Both the position numbers and the translations under genes were made by a program. From positions 1 to 37,299 of the forward strand of contig JAMDAS010000006.1 of assembly GCA_023484085.1 (NCBI GenBank): a stretch of 37,299 bases of DNA, read 5' to 3'. Within the stretch, counting starts at the first letter, position 1. The number at the start of each line of letters is the position of its first letter. The notes under the pieces were generated by a model, which made no database searches, had not been told where the DNA came from, and saw only the letters and a program-made list of their open reading frames with translations. Positions 8,211-16,971 of the stretch are shown piece by piece. This stretch comes from Candidatus Omnitrophota bacterium (GTDB lineage: Bacteria; Ratteibacteria; UBA8468; B48-G9; DTJG01).

Positions 8211-11200
8211 TCATTGCTCAAACATGAGCAGGATATAAGAATGCTGGTTAAGCTGAAACGTGAAACTTTTATTTTTCAGCATTGACGTTTTTTCCACTTT
8301 CTGTGGCTGATAACTTCTTTTGGGATACCCCAGCCCTCCATAACCAAAATTTTTGATTTTCACAGGACCCGGGTTAAACCCGAATTTTTGGAAATTAATC
8401 TTCAGGCTGCAGGAAGCGGTTTGAGCGCTGTTATTCAACACCATCATAAGCAAATGCCCATCTTCTCTTTTCCAGCCGGATGCAACAACCGGTGAGACAG
8501 AAGAAGATACTTCAATCCCATTGTTCTTTTTCCAGTATGGAATAAAATCCACCTTATTGTCCCATCCTAAATCATTGATTGCCTTCATAATGTTTGCAGG
8601 AGTTCCTGCTGCCCAGACAGAAGCATCATTGACCATCATCAATCCCCATAGATGAGCCCTGGCAGGTCTGCCATGGTATGGCTGTGTTTTGTTCCAACCC
8701 CAGAACTGATAAAGAAACATCCGGGCAGGTCCCCATGCGTATGGCTGGAACTGTGCGCGGATTTTGGGAAGGTTAAGAAGTATGGTGTAGTTTTTCGGCA
8801 GTTTGGGATTGTTTGCCAGAGCAGCATCATAATAAGCGCTGCATTGCTCGCCTTCTATCATCCAGTCAGTAAAATTCCATGCAGCCATGTCATCAAATCC
8901 TGAACAATGGACAAAAACCTGGTTTAAAGGATTAATGGACTTTAAAATTATGTAGATTCTTTTTATGAATTCCCTGTGAGCAAGAAGCGGGTGTATTCCC
9001 TTATAAGGGAGATATCCGCTGTTGTCATAATAAACGGAAATGGGTATTTTCCCGTTATCAGTTAAATATCTGACCGCTTTGTTAAGGTAGTACATGAAAT
9101 AGTCAGCATAGGATGGACTATCAATACGAACAGCAGCCCCAAAATCTATTTCATTTCTTGTTTTTGGATTGGTTGCAACATAAACGGCTTGTGAAGGCAC
9201 AGGACTCCATTCAAACCTGTATTGCTGATATTCAGGCACGTTTGCATCTATGGCAACAAGAGAAAAATACAGGCACCACAAATTCCTGTCGTTTTTCCAA
9301 TTTTCCCGGATGCCTTTTTTCAGGCTTTTTCTAAAATTTGGTCCATAAACCTGCGGATTCCATAAATTACAATAATCTATGTGCCTGTCCCAGCCCCATC
9401 CAAAAATATTTCCAACCTGAAATATCTTACGGGTTTTGGCTAAATAAGCCCTGCCGGCAGCTCCTGATAGCGATAGACTGTCAGACCATGTGCCACCCGC
9501 ATCAATCGTTCTGTAATAAGGATTTAATGGCTTTGAGGGTAGTGCCATGTATCCAAAAGAAAATTCCAATGGTTTTGTTATGGTTGTCGGTTTGTCTATC
9601 AGGTTATACCTGACAATATAAGAGTACTTTAGAGGAATAAGTTCCTGTCCTTTTCCTTGTGTGTATTTCCAGTCCTTGTAATCCTGAAAGTAAAATTGTA
9701 TTCCATGTCCAGCGTTTCCTATTCTCATCAGATTTATCGGGTCAGAAAAGAAAGGTTTTTTTGGAGTGTATCCTGCATCAAAGGGTCCATTGTTTGGTAC
9801 ATAGGTATGCGGCCACCATAGCGTTGCATATTTCTTCTTTAATGGGAATTCAATTGCCAGACTGTCTATTTTGGTTGAAGTCAGGAAAGGGAATATTCGT
9901 ATCCTGTTCCAGACAAACCCGTCAAACTCTATCCAGTCTTTTCCTGTAATTCTAAGATTACCTGTTGTAGATGAGGAACCAAAAGAAATCTTTGTTCCTT
10001 TTTTTTCATCTATCCTGAAACTTCCGTACGGAATTGAAATAGTTCTGCCATCTGTTTTTATAATTATTTTAGCCGGTTCTGCAAGTATGTTTTTTCCCAG
10101 TATATTTATACGGCTGGGTAATCCTGCTGCTGAGCCAAATGTGTACTGTCTCAACAAACATGAAACTTTTTTCCCTTTCAGTTTTAATGCCGTCCATGGA
10201 ATAGGAACTTTTCCATGGGTATATCCGAGTCTGTTGTTGAGCCATACAGGCTGTGGCTCTTTTTTAAACGTACTTTTATTTGTGGTTACCAGTGTGTCGG
10301 CAACGTTTAATTCCGCAAAAGCTTCATATTTACCAACCGGAAACTGTTTGCAATTAACCTTAAATTCTTCTCTTATTTCTTTCAACTTCGGTATATCTTG
10401 AGTAAAAATAATTTTTTTACCGGTTTCTATGAATATTTTTCCGCCGGAAACTTTATTTAACGTTGAGGTTGAACCTGTATCTATTATCAGGTGCAGTATC
10501 CGGGGTGTCGGAAAATATTCGGCTTCAGATTGGATTTGCCTGGAATATACAAAGGGCAGGGTATAGGATAAAATTGAGCTGCCTTTGGTATCTTTGATAT
10601 TCAAAACCACATTTCCATAGTATGACTTGGTGAGCGTAAAATTACCTGTCCACTGTTTTTCTTTACCAGGCTGTATTGTTAAACCGGCCTTCTCAGGACC
10701 AAACAAAACTTTTTTGCCTTCCTTGATTTCTATCTCGCTTGTTCCATTAAATACCTTATTCCCATTATTTGATATACTTCCTTTCAAGGATAAGATACCA
10801 TTGTTTAAATTCCCTGTATCAGTAATGTTCGTTATTATATTTTGTTCTGAAAAGGCTGCCATGGATAAGGGCGTTTCTTTTGCCGGCTGGTACGTCCAGA
10901 TACTGTCAAAATTATGTAATTGTTTAGCTCCATGCACAAAGTTGAGCTTCCATCCTGATGTGGCAGGACCTACTGCAAAATTACTGAATGGAATGGCAAA
11001 TTCAACTGTCCAGTATCTGTCATTATAGCTTTGATGGACTGTCCAACGTCCATTCCAACTTACATCTCCATTTTTTTCATCTGTTTTTGCATTTGCTCCA
11101 TTGACTCCAAAAAAGTAAACATCTTTACTGTCTGGCGGAGAAAGGTATATTCCAACATAATCATCACTGAAAATGTCTCCATCCCGTCTGGTTGTGGTTA

Positions 11201-12278
11201 TTTTTAATGGACTGCCTACATATTGTGTCCTGTTTGCCAGGAATTTTTTGGAGATGGGCTCACGGAAACATACGTATAGTTCGTTTTTATCATATCCTGT
11301 ATATACGATTGTTTTGTCTTTATTTGCCACTCCCAATATCCGGTCAGCCCAGCCTGTTATCTGCACTGAATCTTTCCATTCATTGGGTATAAATTTCCCA
11401 TTTATAGTAGGAGCAAGTATCTCAGGAATACTCAGAAAACTATCCCCGGATTTTGGGTTCTCTCTTTGATATAATGCCTGCGCTTCCACATTGCTTACTG
11501 CATGTGCAAGAACCAGAACATCTCCAAATTCTGCTTCTTGGGAACTCCCATTTCCTAAAATAATCTGGCCGGTTGGGTTCTTAAATGGGATGATATTGGA
11601 ACTTACTTTTGCCCATGGCTGGCCGTTTAGCCAGCTTTTCATCAAATCTTTACGCCAGGAAACCGTTATGTTTACCCATGTGTTTTTAGAACCTGCCACA
11701 CCTTTTTTTATTGGCCATGGCCATTCTCCTATACATCTACGATAGTTGACATACTGGATAAATGGACCCGGACCTGCTGAATTTTGAAATGAACATACCC
11801 CAAAATATGTCGCATAGATTAAGGCAAGAGAATCTTTCATTCCAAGATTAACCATAAAATGGTCTTTGCTATCCGGGATATTCCAGCCCAATGGCTTATA
11901 CCAGAACGAAAATGTTCCTGATTTAGCCCTGATATTTCCTTTTGCAGGATACCTTAAAGGGCCTACTGTATCTTTACTGCCATAATTTCTCCATAATCCA
12001 ACGTCCCTTGGCATTTTCACAATAGGTAATGGGTTGGCATTTAACCATTCGGAGCTTCCGATTTTCACTGCATACCCTTTGTTGTTGACTCCTTTTATAT
12101 ACTCGGGTTTTATTCCGGGTAAAGGATTGGAAGAGCCATGAGCTATTTCTGCTTTTAAACTTTGATTAAAGGGCAGGTAAAATAAAATATCAGATGAGGT
12201 TAATGCATATAAAGAACTGGAAAAAAACATAATAACCCCAAAAAACAATATCAAAATATATTTCATGGATTTCCCCAT
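8211..12278 (-). CDS. Giant secreted LamG / CBM9-like / DUF6067 glycoside hydrolase-like protein
   Basis: A 1355-aa protein. The order is: signal peptide (MKYILILFFGVIMFFSSSLYA, residues 5-25); LamG domain to about 275 ('ILFYLPFNQSL', 'SGTFSFWYKPLGWN', 'WVNITVSWRKDLMKSWLNGQPW'); a CBM9-like domain near 290-475 ('APTINGKFIPNEWKDSVQITGW', 'SDDYVGIYLSPP', 'WTVEFAIPFSNFA'); Ig/beta-sandwich spacers to about 680; then a long C-terminal region matching my knowledge of DUF6067 ('LNNRLGYTHGKVPIPWTALKLKGKKVSCLLRQY', 'GLPSRINILG'), a GH-like barrel family. 'IPISVYYDNSGYLPYKG' may be at the active site. RBS AAAGGAGAC precedes the ATG. It probably binds and cleaves a complex polysaccharide outside the cell; the substrate is unknown. 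Confidence 0.78.
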   Translation of the reverse strand: MGKSMKYILILFFGVIMFFSSSLYALTSSDILFYLPFNQSLKAEIAHGSSNPLPGIKPEYIKGVNNKGYAVKIGSSEWLNANPLPIVKMPRDVGLWRNYGSKDTVGPLRYPAKGNIRAKSGTFSFWYKPLGWNIPDSKDHFMVNLGMKDSLALIYATYFGVCSFQNSAGPGPFIQYVNYRRCIGEWPWPIKKGVAGSKNTWVNITVSWRKDLMKSWLNGQPWAKVSSNIIPFKNPTGQIILGNGSSQEAEFGDVLVLAHAVSNVEAQALYQRENPKSGDSFLSIPEILAPTINGKFIPNEWKDSVQITGWADRILGVANKDKTIVYTGYDKNELYVCFREPISKKFLANRTQYVGSPLKITTTRRDGDIFSDDYVGIYLSPPDSKDVYFFGVNGANAKTDEKNGDVSWNGRWTVHQSYNDRYWTVEFAIPFSNFAVGPATSGWKLNFVHGAKQLHNFDSIWTYQPAKETPLSMAAFSEQNIITNITDTGNLNNGILSLKGSISNNGNKVFNGTSEIEIKEGKKVLFGPEKAGLTIQPGKEKQWTGNFTLTKSYYGNVVLNIKDTKGSSILSYTLPFVYSRQIQSEAEYFPTPRILHLIIDTGSTSTLNKVSGGKIFIETGKKIIFTQDIPKLKEIREEFKVNCKQFPVGKYEAFAELNVADTLVTTNKSTFKKEPQPVWLNNRLGYTHGKVPIPWTALKLKGKKVSCLLRQYTFGSAAGLPSRINILGKNILAEPAKIIIKTDGRTISIPYGSFRIDEKKGTKISFGSSSTTGNLRITGKDWIEFDGFVWNRIRIFPFLTSTKIDSLAIEFPLKKKYATLWWPHTYVPNNGPFDAGYTPKKPFFSDPINLMRIGNAGHGIQFYFQDYKDWKYTQGKGQELIPLKYSYIVRYNLIDKPTTITKPLEFSFGYMALPSKPLNPYYRTIDAGGTWSDSLSLSGAAGRAYLAKTRKIFQVGNIFGWGWDRHIDYCNLWNPQVYGPNFRKSLKKGIRENWKNDRNLWCLYFSLVAIDANVPEYQQYRFEWSPVPSQAVYVATNPKTRNEIDFGAAVRIDSPSYADYFMYYLNKAVRYLTDNGKIPISVYYDNSGYLPYKGIHPLLAHREFIKRIYIILKSINPLNQVFVHCSGFDDMAAWNFTDWMIEGEQCSAYYDAALANNPKLPKNYTILLNLPKIRAQFQPYAWGPARMFLYQFWGWNKTQPYHGRPARAHLWGLMMVNDASVWAAGTPANIMKAINDLGWDNKVDFIPYWKKNNGIEVSSSVSPVVASGWKREDGHLLMMVLNNSAQTASCSLKINFQKFGFNPGPVKIKNFGYGGLGYPKRSYQPQKVEKTSMLKNKSFTFQLNQHSYILLMFEQ

Positions 12279-12341
12279 AAAAGTCTCCTTTTATACTATG
12301 TTATAGTTAATCCTGTAATTTAATTTATCCCTTCTTTTTTA

Positions 12342-13199
12342 TTATTCATCCCACCAGAATCCGGCAGGCTGGTCATATTGCCGTCCATCCCAATAGTGTG
12401 TATTAGCGTACTCTGTCCACCAAGTAGGTTCATAATAGATTTCAATGTCGGGAATAGACTTGATTTCCACGTGTCCGTCAAGAAACAAGCAGTTAATCTC
12501 ATCAAGATTACCATTAGCATATGTCGGAAATCCCCATTGGGAGTTAGGATACTGGGTCCACCAACCACTAACTCCATCGTATCCACCGTTCTCTTTCCAG
12601 GGTGAATCAGCAGCAAGAATTACATGACCTATTGCAGGCCCTTTATAAATAAAATAATGAGGAGGAGACGATAACAAAGGCCAGAATGGATATCCCAATG
12701 AGGTGATCATATTAACATTGAAACCTATACTTGTCTGGGTTATATCAGGCCATCCACCATAAGACGATGGATTACTGGCTATAGAAGCAGAAGGATAACT
12801 TGACGGGTTCAACCAGACTTTGGAAACAACCCTATTTCCACTATATCCATCAGGAACAAAAGGTCTGTTCGGGTTAATATAGTTGCTTAATAGAGAACAA
12901 AACCATGTGCCAGTCCAGTTTGGATTTGTTGTTGTTCCCGGGAACATACTATTGTAATCGTTAATATACATCTGGAATGCAAGTCCAATCTGTTTTAAAT
13001 TATTCATATCCACTGCCTGTCGTGCTTTTGTCCTTGCGGTTTCCAGAGCTGGCAGTAACATTGCGGCAAGGATCGCTATGATGGCTATTACCACCAGTAA
13101 TTCTATTAAGGTGAAACCGTTTTTTCTTCGCATTTTCTGTCCCTCCTCGTATAATATATTTTTTATTTGTTTTTTTATTTTTTGTATTATATTACGCAT
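12342..13199 (-). CDS. Type II secretion/type IV-like pseudopilin (prepilin N-methylation domain)
   Basis: The class III signal '[29 protein letters not shown]' is unmistakable: prepilin peptidase would cut after the Gly before FTLIE and the N-terminal Phe would be methylated. The globular part ends with '[12 protein letters not shown]', the 'DGHV' block found in large pseudopilin families of Planctomycetes, Lentisphaerae and Omnitrophota; the His usually ten residues before that Asp is Asn here. Two in-frame starts each have a strong SD: ATG 13199 behind AGGAGGTGA (used here) and ATG 13133 behind GAGGAGGG, which gives a conventional short leader. The tracked GTG at 13208 lies inside the first SD. 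It is the first gene after a near-consensus promoter and leads the carbohydrate cluster. Confidence 0.9.
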   Translation of the reverse strand: MRNIIQKIKKQIKNILYEEGQKMRRKNGFTLIELLVVIAIIAILAAMLLPALETARTKARQAVDMNNLKQIGLAFQMYINDYNSMFPGTTTNPNWTGTWFCSLLSNYINPNRPFVPDGYSGNRVVSKVWLNPSSYPSASIASNPSSYGGWPDITQTSIGFNVNMITSLGYPFWPLLSSPPHYFIYKGPAIGHVILAADSPWKENGGYDGVSGWWTQYPNSQWGFPTYANGNLDEINCLFLDGHVEIKSIPDIEIYYEPTWWTEYANTHYWDGRQYDQPAGFWWDE

Positions 13200-13230
13200 C
13201 TTTTTCACCTCCTTTTCTTAGGTTTACATA

Positions 13231-13260
13231 ATTATATAGTTAACTTAGAAATTTTGTCAA
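13231..13260 (-). promoter_or_regulatory. Near-consensus sigma70 promoter of the pseudopilin operon
   Basis: Minus strand TTGACA, 18-nt spacer, TATAAT (both hexamers perfect), ending about 30 nt before the first pseudopilin start. The predicted leader holds the AGGAGGTGA Shine-Dalgarno. Confidence 0.8.
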
Positions 13261-13317
13261 ATTTTTTTTGAATTGTTTATCCTGGACAAATTTTCAATAT
13301 GAAACTTCATTTTGATA

Positions 13318-13695
13318 TTAACGTATGATTACTGAATTTCTGATAGTAAGATCATTGGGATAATATCTGCTTATATCAATTTCAACCCCATCAATAGATA
13401 TTCTGCTTTTCAATCTTAGTTTTCCGTTTTTGTCTCTTTCACTTATTTCAATTCCATATTCCAAAAATCTTTTGCTGATTTTTTCAATATCTTCTGAATT
13501 TAACAATAACTCAAATTTGAAAAAAACATCTATATCAGTTTTTGCCCGGAGTTTTTCACAACCATATTTTGTTCGTAATGCATATATTCCGCCTATTGCA
13601 AAATCATAAGACTGAAGGATTTTACAAAGTTTTTCTTCAACTTTTCCCGGGTTGATTATACTATGGAAATTTCTGTTTTTTTCTTTGGAGTCCAT
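13318..13695 (-). CDS. Small nucleotidyltransferase-like protein
   Basis: A 125-aa protein whose 'FAIGGIYALRTKYGCEKLRAKTDIDVFFKFE' resembles the GG...RxTxDID core of minimal/AbiEii-type nucleotidyltransferases, with a further acidic residue in 'VEIDISRYY' near the C-terminus. AbiEii toxins are much longer, so this is a compact or cut-down relative. The ATG has no visible Shine-Dalgarno and lies 10 nt after the stop of an upstream frame that lacks a start codon (13706-13903); the two share a promoter. Function could be a toxin-like transferase or a relic; I cannot decide. Confidence 0.5.
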   Translation of the reverse strand: MDSKEKNRNFHSIINPGKVEEKLCKILQSYDFAIGGIYALRTKYGCEKLRAKTDIDVFFKFELLLNSEDIEKISKRFLEYGIEISERDKNGKLRLKSRISIDGVEIDISRYYPNDLTIRNSVIIR

Positions 13696-13705
13696 TTAGA
13701 AATTT

Positions 13706-13903
13706 TTAAAGAGGCATTCCCAATACAATATCATGAGGCGGGTTAATTTCAATAGAATCTTCTAAAGTCAGATTTTTCTTACCCTGTTTAATTTTTTCCA
13801 ATGCTTTTATTGCAATATCACCGCGGTTTTTCCATTCCTTGAAATATCTTATTGTTGAATCTATACTAGTAATTTTTCTGCTGTTTTCCGTGGTATATTC
13901 AAT
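13706..13903 (-). other. Open frame without a normal start, upstream of the nucleotidyltransferase
   Basis: This frame is open from a TAA near 13939 to a TAA at 13706 and encodes a protein-like sequence containing 'STIRYFKEWKNRGDIAIKALEKIKQGKKN' and ending 'HDIVLGMPL'. No ATG, GTG or plausible TTG lies before the protein-like stretch; an ATT at 13903 is the only near-start. It sits between a strong promoter and the nucleotidyltransferase gene. It may be a decayed antitoxin-like partner (5' end lost or frameshifted) or use an unusual start. The rest of the 13696-14007 gap holds only the promoter and A/T-rich leader. Confidence 0.35.
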
Positions 13904-13953
13904 CTTTTTTTCTTTGTTGTTTCTATTTCTTATTCTTTAAATTCTCTCTTTTT

Positions 13954-13983
13954 ATTATAAAGTAAATGCTTTATAAGTGTCAA
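13954..13983 (-). promoter_or_regulatory. Consensus sigma70 promoter downstream of dprA
   Basis: Minus strand TTGACA, 18-nt spacer, TATAAT, both hexamers perfect, about 25 nt after the dprA stop. It should drive the start-less frame and the nucleotidyltransferase gene. Confidence 0.78.
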
Positions 13984-14007
13984 TGGGGTTAATAATTTTT
14001 TTTTGAA

Positions 14008-15078
14008 TCAGGATTCAAAGAAATTATTGGGTTTTGAAACAATGGCGCCCTTTAGTTCAAGAGAAGTCAGAACCTGCATGAGATCCTGGGCGGTAAGACC
14101 TGTTAAAAGAATGATTTCCTCAAAGTGCAGACATTTTCCTTTTAAAACGTCTGATATTTTTTTCTCTTCTTCTGTCAGGCTTGTATGTTTTTGCCCCCTG
14201 ACAACAGATTTCTTTTCCTTTTCAATACCGAGGTATTCAATGATATCTTCTATATTTTCCACAAGGAAAGCCCCTTCTTTTATCAGCTGATTATTGCCTT
14301 TTCCTGTAAGCCTGTCCACATCTGAAGGAAGAACAAAGACATCCCTGTTTTGCTCTACTGCCATATGGGCTGTTATGAGCGCTCCGCTTTTAATGCCTGC
14401 CTCAATAATCAAAACTGCTTTGCTCAACCCTGATATTATCCTGTTTCTCCTTGGGAAATTGGTTTTGTAGGGACGTGTGTTGAGAGAAAATTCAGAGATG
14501 GTGGCACCGTTTTCTGCAATTTCCTCAAAAAGCTTTATGTTCTCTGAAGGATAGATGTTGTTGAATCCGGCTCCAATAACTGCAATAGTTCTTCCCTTGG
14601 CCTTGAGGCATGCCCTGTGGGCAGATGAATCAATTCCTCTTGCCATACCGCTGACAATACAGATACCATAAGATGACAGTTCAGAGGAAAATTTTTCTGC
14701 CATTGATATGCCATACATTGATGGCATTCTTGTTCCAACAATACCAAGACATAGTTCATCAGGATATAATTTACCTTTCACGTATAAAACAATCGGCGGG
14801 CTTGAAGTCTGTTTCAGAAGGTATGGATAATCTTCATCTTCAATGGTCAGGACATTTATTTTCTTCTTTTCTATTTCCTCCATTTCCTTTTCCCAGCCTG
14901 TGTTTTTCCAGTTTATCAATTTTAAGGCAGTACGTTCAGGCAAAATGCTTTTAATTCTTTCAGGGGAAAGAAAAAGAACATTTTCTATGTTTCCTGCTGC
15001 GCTTTTCAGCTCCTGAAGTTTTGAAGAGCCAATACCATCTATTATATTAAGAATTATCAGTGTGGTTTTTTTATCCAT
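14008..15078 (-). CDS. dprA: DNA-processing protein DprA
   Basis: A 356-aa DprA/Smf protein, which in transformation protects incoming single-stranded DNA and loads RecA. There is a short N-terminal helical region ('IIDGIGSSKLQELKSA', helix-hairpin-helix-like), then the Rossmann-like core with 'LGIVGTRMPSMYG', 'IVSGMARGIDSSAHRACL', 'VIGAGFNNIYPSEN', 'EFSLNTRPYKTNFPRRNRIISGLS' and 'IIEAGIKSGALITAHMAVEQNRDVFVLP'. A C-terminal winged helix follows ('HFEEIILLTGLTAQDLMQVLTSLELKGAIVSKP'). The start ATG overlaps the dgt stop by one base (TAATG), showing translational coupling. Together with a pseudopilin elsewhere in the window it hints at, but does not prove, competence. Confidence 0.95.
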   Translation of the reverse strand: MDKKTTLIILNIIDGIGSSKLQELKSAAGNIENVLFLSPERIKSILPERTALKLINWKNTGWEKEMEEIEKKKINVLTIEDEDYPYLLKQTSSPPIVLYVKGKLYPDELCLGIVGTRMPSMYGISMAEKFSSELSSYGICIVSGMARGIDSSAHRACLKAKGRTIAVIGAGFNNIYPSENIKLFEEIAENGATISEFSLNTRPYKTNFPRRNRIISGLSKAVLIIEAGIKSGALITAHMAVEQNRDVFVLPSDVDRLTGKGNNQLIKEGAFLVENIEDIIEYLGIEKEKKSVVRGQKHTSLTEEEKKISDVLKGKCLHFEEIILLTGLTAQDLMQVLTSLELKGAIVSKPNNFFES

Positions 15079-16223
15079 TACACGAGAGATTGAGGGTCAA
15101 AGAGTTTTTTATATTCTTCCTGTGCAAATCTGTCTGTCATTCCTGCAATATAATCGCATATAATCCGTTCTTTGGGTTCAGAATCTATTCTTAAATGCAC
15201 ATGTGTCGGAAGAAGTTTTGGTTCCTTATTGTATTTATTAAAAAGTCCTTCAATTATCATTGATGCTTTTTCCGCCATTCTCATCACCCTGTAATGGGTA
15301 TACATCTTTTTGAGAAGAAAATCATTGAGAGTTTTATAGTTTTTTTCAAGTTCAGGGCTAAATGCAGCCATAGGAGGATTTTTTCTTGCGTCATCCACAT
15401 TCAGGGGTGAACGTTCTTTAAGATTTTTTTCTGTTTCACGGATAAGATTATCCACTAAAAAGTTTATCAGGTATCGGACACCCGCTGTTCTTTTAAGTCC
15501 GTATTCTTTATCAATAGATTTTTTTACCTCTTTCATGACAAAATTCCATATTGTTTCATTTTCTAATTCCTCTTCTTTTATTATACCGGATTTCAAGCCA
15601 TCATCAATGTCATGACATGTGTATGCTATCTCATCAGCAAAATTTACTATCTGACTTTCAAGACTTGAGGATTTATATTCTGAGAATTCATCAAGGTTGG
15701 GTTTATCATAAGTTGTTGAATGCTTTATAATTCCCTCTCTTACCTCGTATGTCAGGTTTAAACCATCAAAAGATTTATATCTTTTTTCAATCTTATCCAC
15801 GATACGAAGGCCCTGTCTATTATGTTCAAATCCTCCGGATTCTTTCATAAGCTCATTTAAAACTGATTCCCCTTTGTGTCCAAAAGGTGTATGTCCAATG
15901 TCATGGGCAAGGGAAATAGCTTCTGTAAGGTCTTCATTGAGCCCAAGAATTCTTGCGATTGTCCTGGCAATCTGCTGGACTTCTATTGTATGGGTGAGTC
16001 TGTTTCTGTAATAATCGCCTTCATAGTAAATAAAAACCTGTGTTTTATATTCAAGTCTTCTAAATGCAGTGGAATGAATTATCCTGTCCCTGTCTCTTTG
16101 GAAAACAGTTCTATAGGTATGCTCTTTTTCCACCACCTTTCTTCCTCTGCTTTTTCCACTAAACACAGCATAGGGTTTTAAAATCTTTTCTTCTATATTC
16201 TCATATTCTATTCTGTTTGACAT
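15078..16223 (-). CDS. dgt: dGTPase-like dNTP triphosphohydrolase (HD domain)
   Basis: A 381-aa member of the dGTPase-like family, which cleaves dNTPs to deoxynucleoside and triphosphate. The N-terminus has the typical 'EHTYRTVFQRDRDRIIHSTAFRRLEYKTQVF', then the HD metal site 'RLTHTIEVQQIARTIARILGLNEDLTEAISLAHDIGHTPFGHKGE' (His, then His-Asp), and the last metal-ligand Asp region 'NFADEIAYTCHDIDDGL'. The length fits the short Gram-negative-type 2/3 dNTPase-like group rather than the 505-aa E. coli Dgt. It begins 4 nt after the nlpD stop and its stop overlaps the dprA start. Confidence 0.93.
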   Translation of the reverse strand: MSNRIEYENIEEKILKPYAVFSGKSRGRKVVEKEHTYRTVFQRDRDRIIHSTAFRRLEYKTQVFIYYEGDYYRNRLTHTIEVQQIARTIARILGLNEDLTEAISLAHDIGHTPFGHKGESVLNELMKESGGFEHNRQGLRIVDKIEKRYKSFDGLNLTYEVREGIIKHSTTYDKPNLDEFSEYKSSSLESQIVNFADEIAYTCHDIDDGLKSGIIKEEELENETIWNFVMKEVKKSIDKEYGLKRTAGVRYLINFLVDNLIRETEKNLKERSPLNVDDARKNPPMAAFSPELEKNYKTLNDFLLKKMYTHYRVMRMAEKASMIIEGLFNKYNKEPKLLPTHVHLRIDSEPKERIICDYIAGMTDRFAQEEYKKLFDPQSLV

Positions 16224-16227
16224 TTTA

Positions 16228-16971
16228 TTATTTTGATGGCAGGTAATCCAATGGATTTACAGGAGTGGTATTTTCCCTTATTTCAAAATGAAGATACCCT
16301 TCTGTCTGTTTGCTGTTTATTTTCGCAATAATCCGGCTTTTTTTAACTTTTTGACCCTGGTTTACTTTTATCGTAATGTCATGTCCATAGATTGTATAGA
16401 TACCTTCATTATTAGCAATGATAATTGTCTGCCCGTATTTTTCCGTCCATCCGATATATTCCACTACGCCGTTCATTGCAGCAATAACAGGTGTTTCATT
16501 TCGTGCCTCTATATCAATTCCCTGGTTTCCAAATTCACCATATCTGCCAATGATTTTTCCCTTGGCAGGCCATACAAATGGATTGGTTTTTATAATGGAT
16601 GAATATGGGGTTTCCGGTATGGTGTTTTGCTCTAACGTTGTTTCCGGTGTTGACCGGGCCTGCCCTGAATAATTTGATTGGGAAACAGATGGAGCAAGAG
16701 TATAAGAAGGCTGTTTTTTTCCTGCCCCGGGAATAAAAAGCCGTTCCCCAACCTGTATGTTGCTGGATGACATCTCATTTGCCGATTCTATCTTTGCAAC
16801 AGATACTCCGTAGTACCGGGAAATTCTATAAAGGTCCTCTCCCTTTTTTACAATATGGTATGAGCCATAAGACGTAGAATTTTTATTCGGATATCCTGTT
16901 CCTATGGTCAGGGAACATCCGGAAACAAGTATTGCCAAAAAAAACATTTCAATAAGATTTATTTTTTTCAT
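16228..16971 (-). CDS. nlpD: NlpD-like lipoprotein: LysM plus degenerate LytM (M23) domain
   Basis: I place the start at 16971, where ATGA overlaps the nth stop, not at the tracked 17088. This gives a lipoprotein signal MKKINLIEMFFLAILVSGC with lipobox LVSGC. A LysM repeat follows ('YHIVKKGEDLYRISRYYGVSVAKIESANEMSSSNIQVGERLFIP', binding peptidoglycan), then a Ser/Thr/Pro/Gln linker and a LytM domain. The zinc-site His of HxGxD is Asn ('NQGIDIEA') and the first His of HLHFE is Tyr ('YLHFEIR'), so the domain should not be an active peptidase. E. coli NlpD has the same pattern and activates the AmiC amidase during division. A similar activator role in the outer membrane is inferred. Confidence 0.88.
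   Translation of the reverse strand: MKKINLIEMFFLAILVSGCSLTIGTGYPNKNSTSYGSYHIVKKGEDLYRISRYYGVSVAKIESANEMSSSNIQVGERLFIPGAGKKQPSYTLAPSVSQSNYSGQARSTPETTLEQNTIPETPYSSIIKTNPFVWPAKGKIIGRYGEFGNQGIDIEARNETPVIAAMNGVVEYIGWTEKYGQTIIIANNEGIYTIYGHDITIKVNQGQKVKKSRIIAKINSKQTEGYLHFEIRENTTPVNPLDYLPSK

Noticed and set aside
9871-10401. 176-aa plus-strand ORF
   Set aside because: Antisense shadow of the DUF6067 giant gene, with no family features or RBS.
12320-12616. 98-aa minus-strand ORF overlapping the pseudopilin
   Set aside because: Out of frame with the pseudopilin and no independent signals; the pseudopilin frame is clearly coding.
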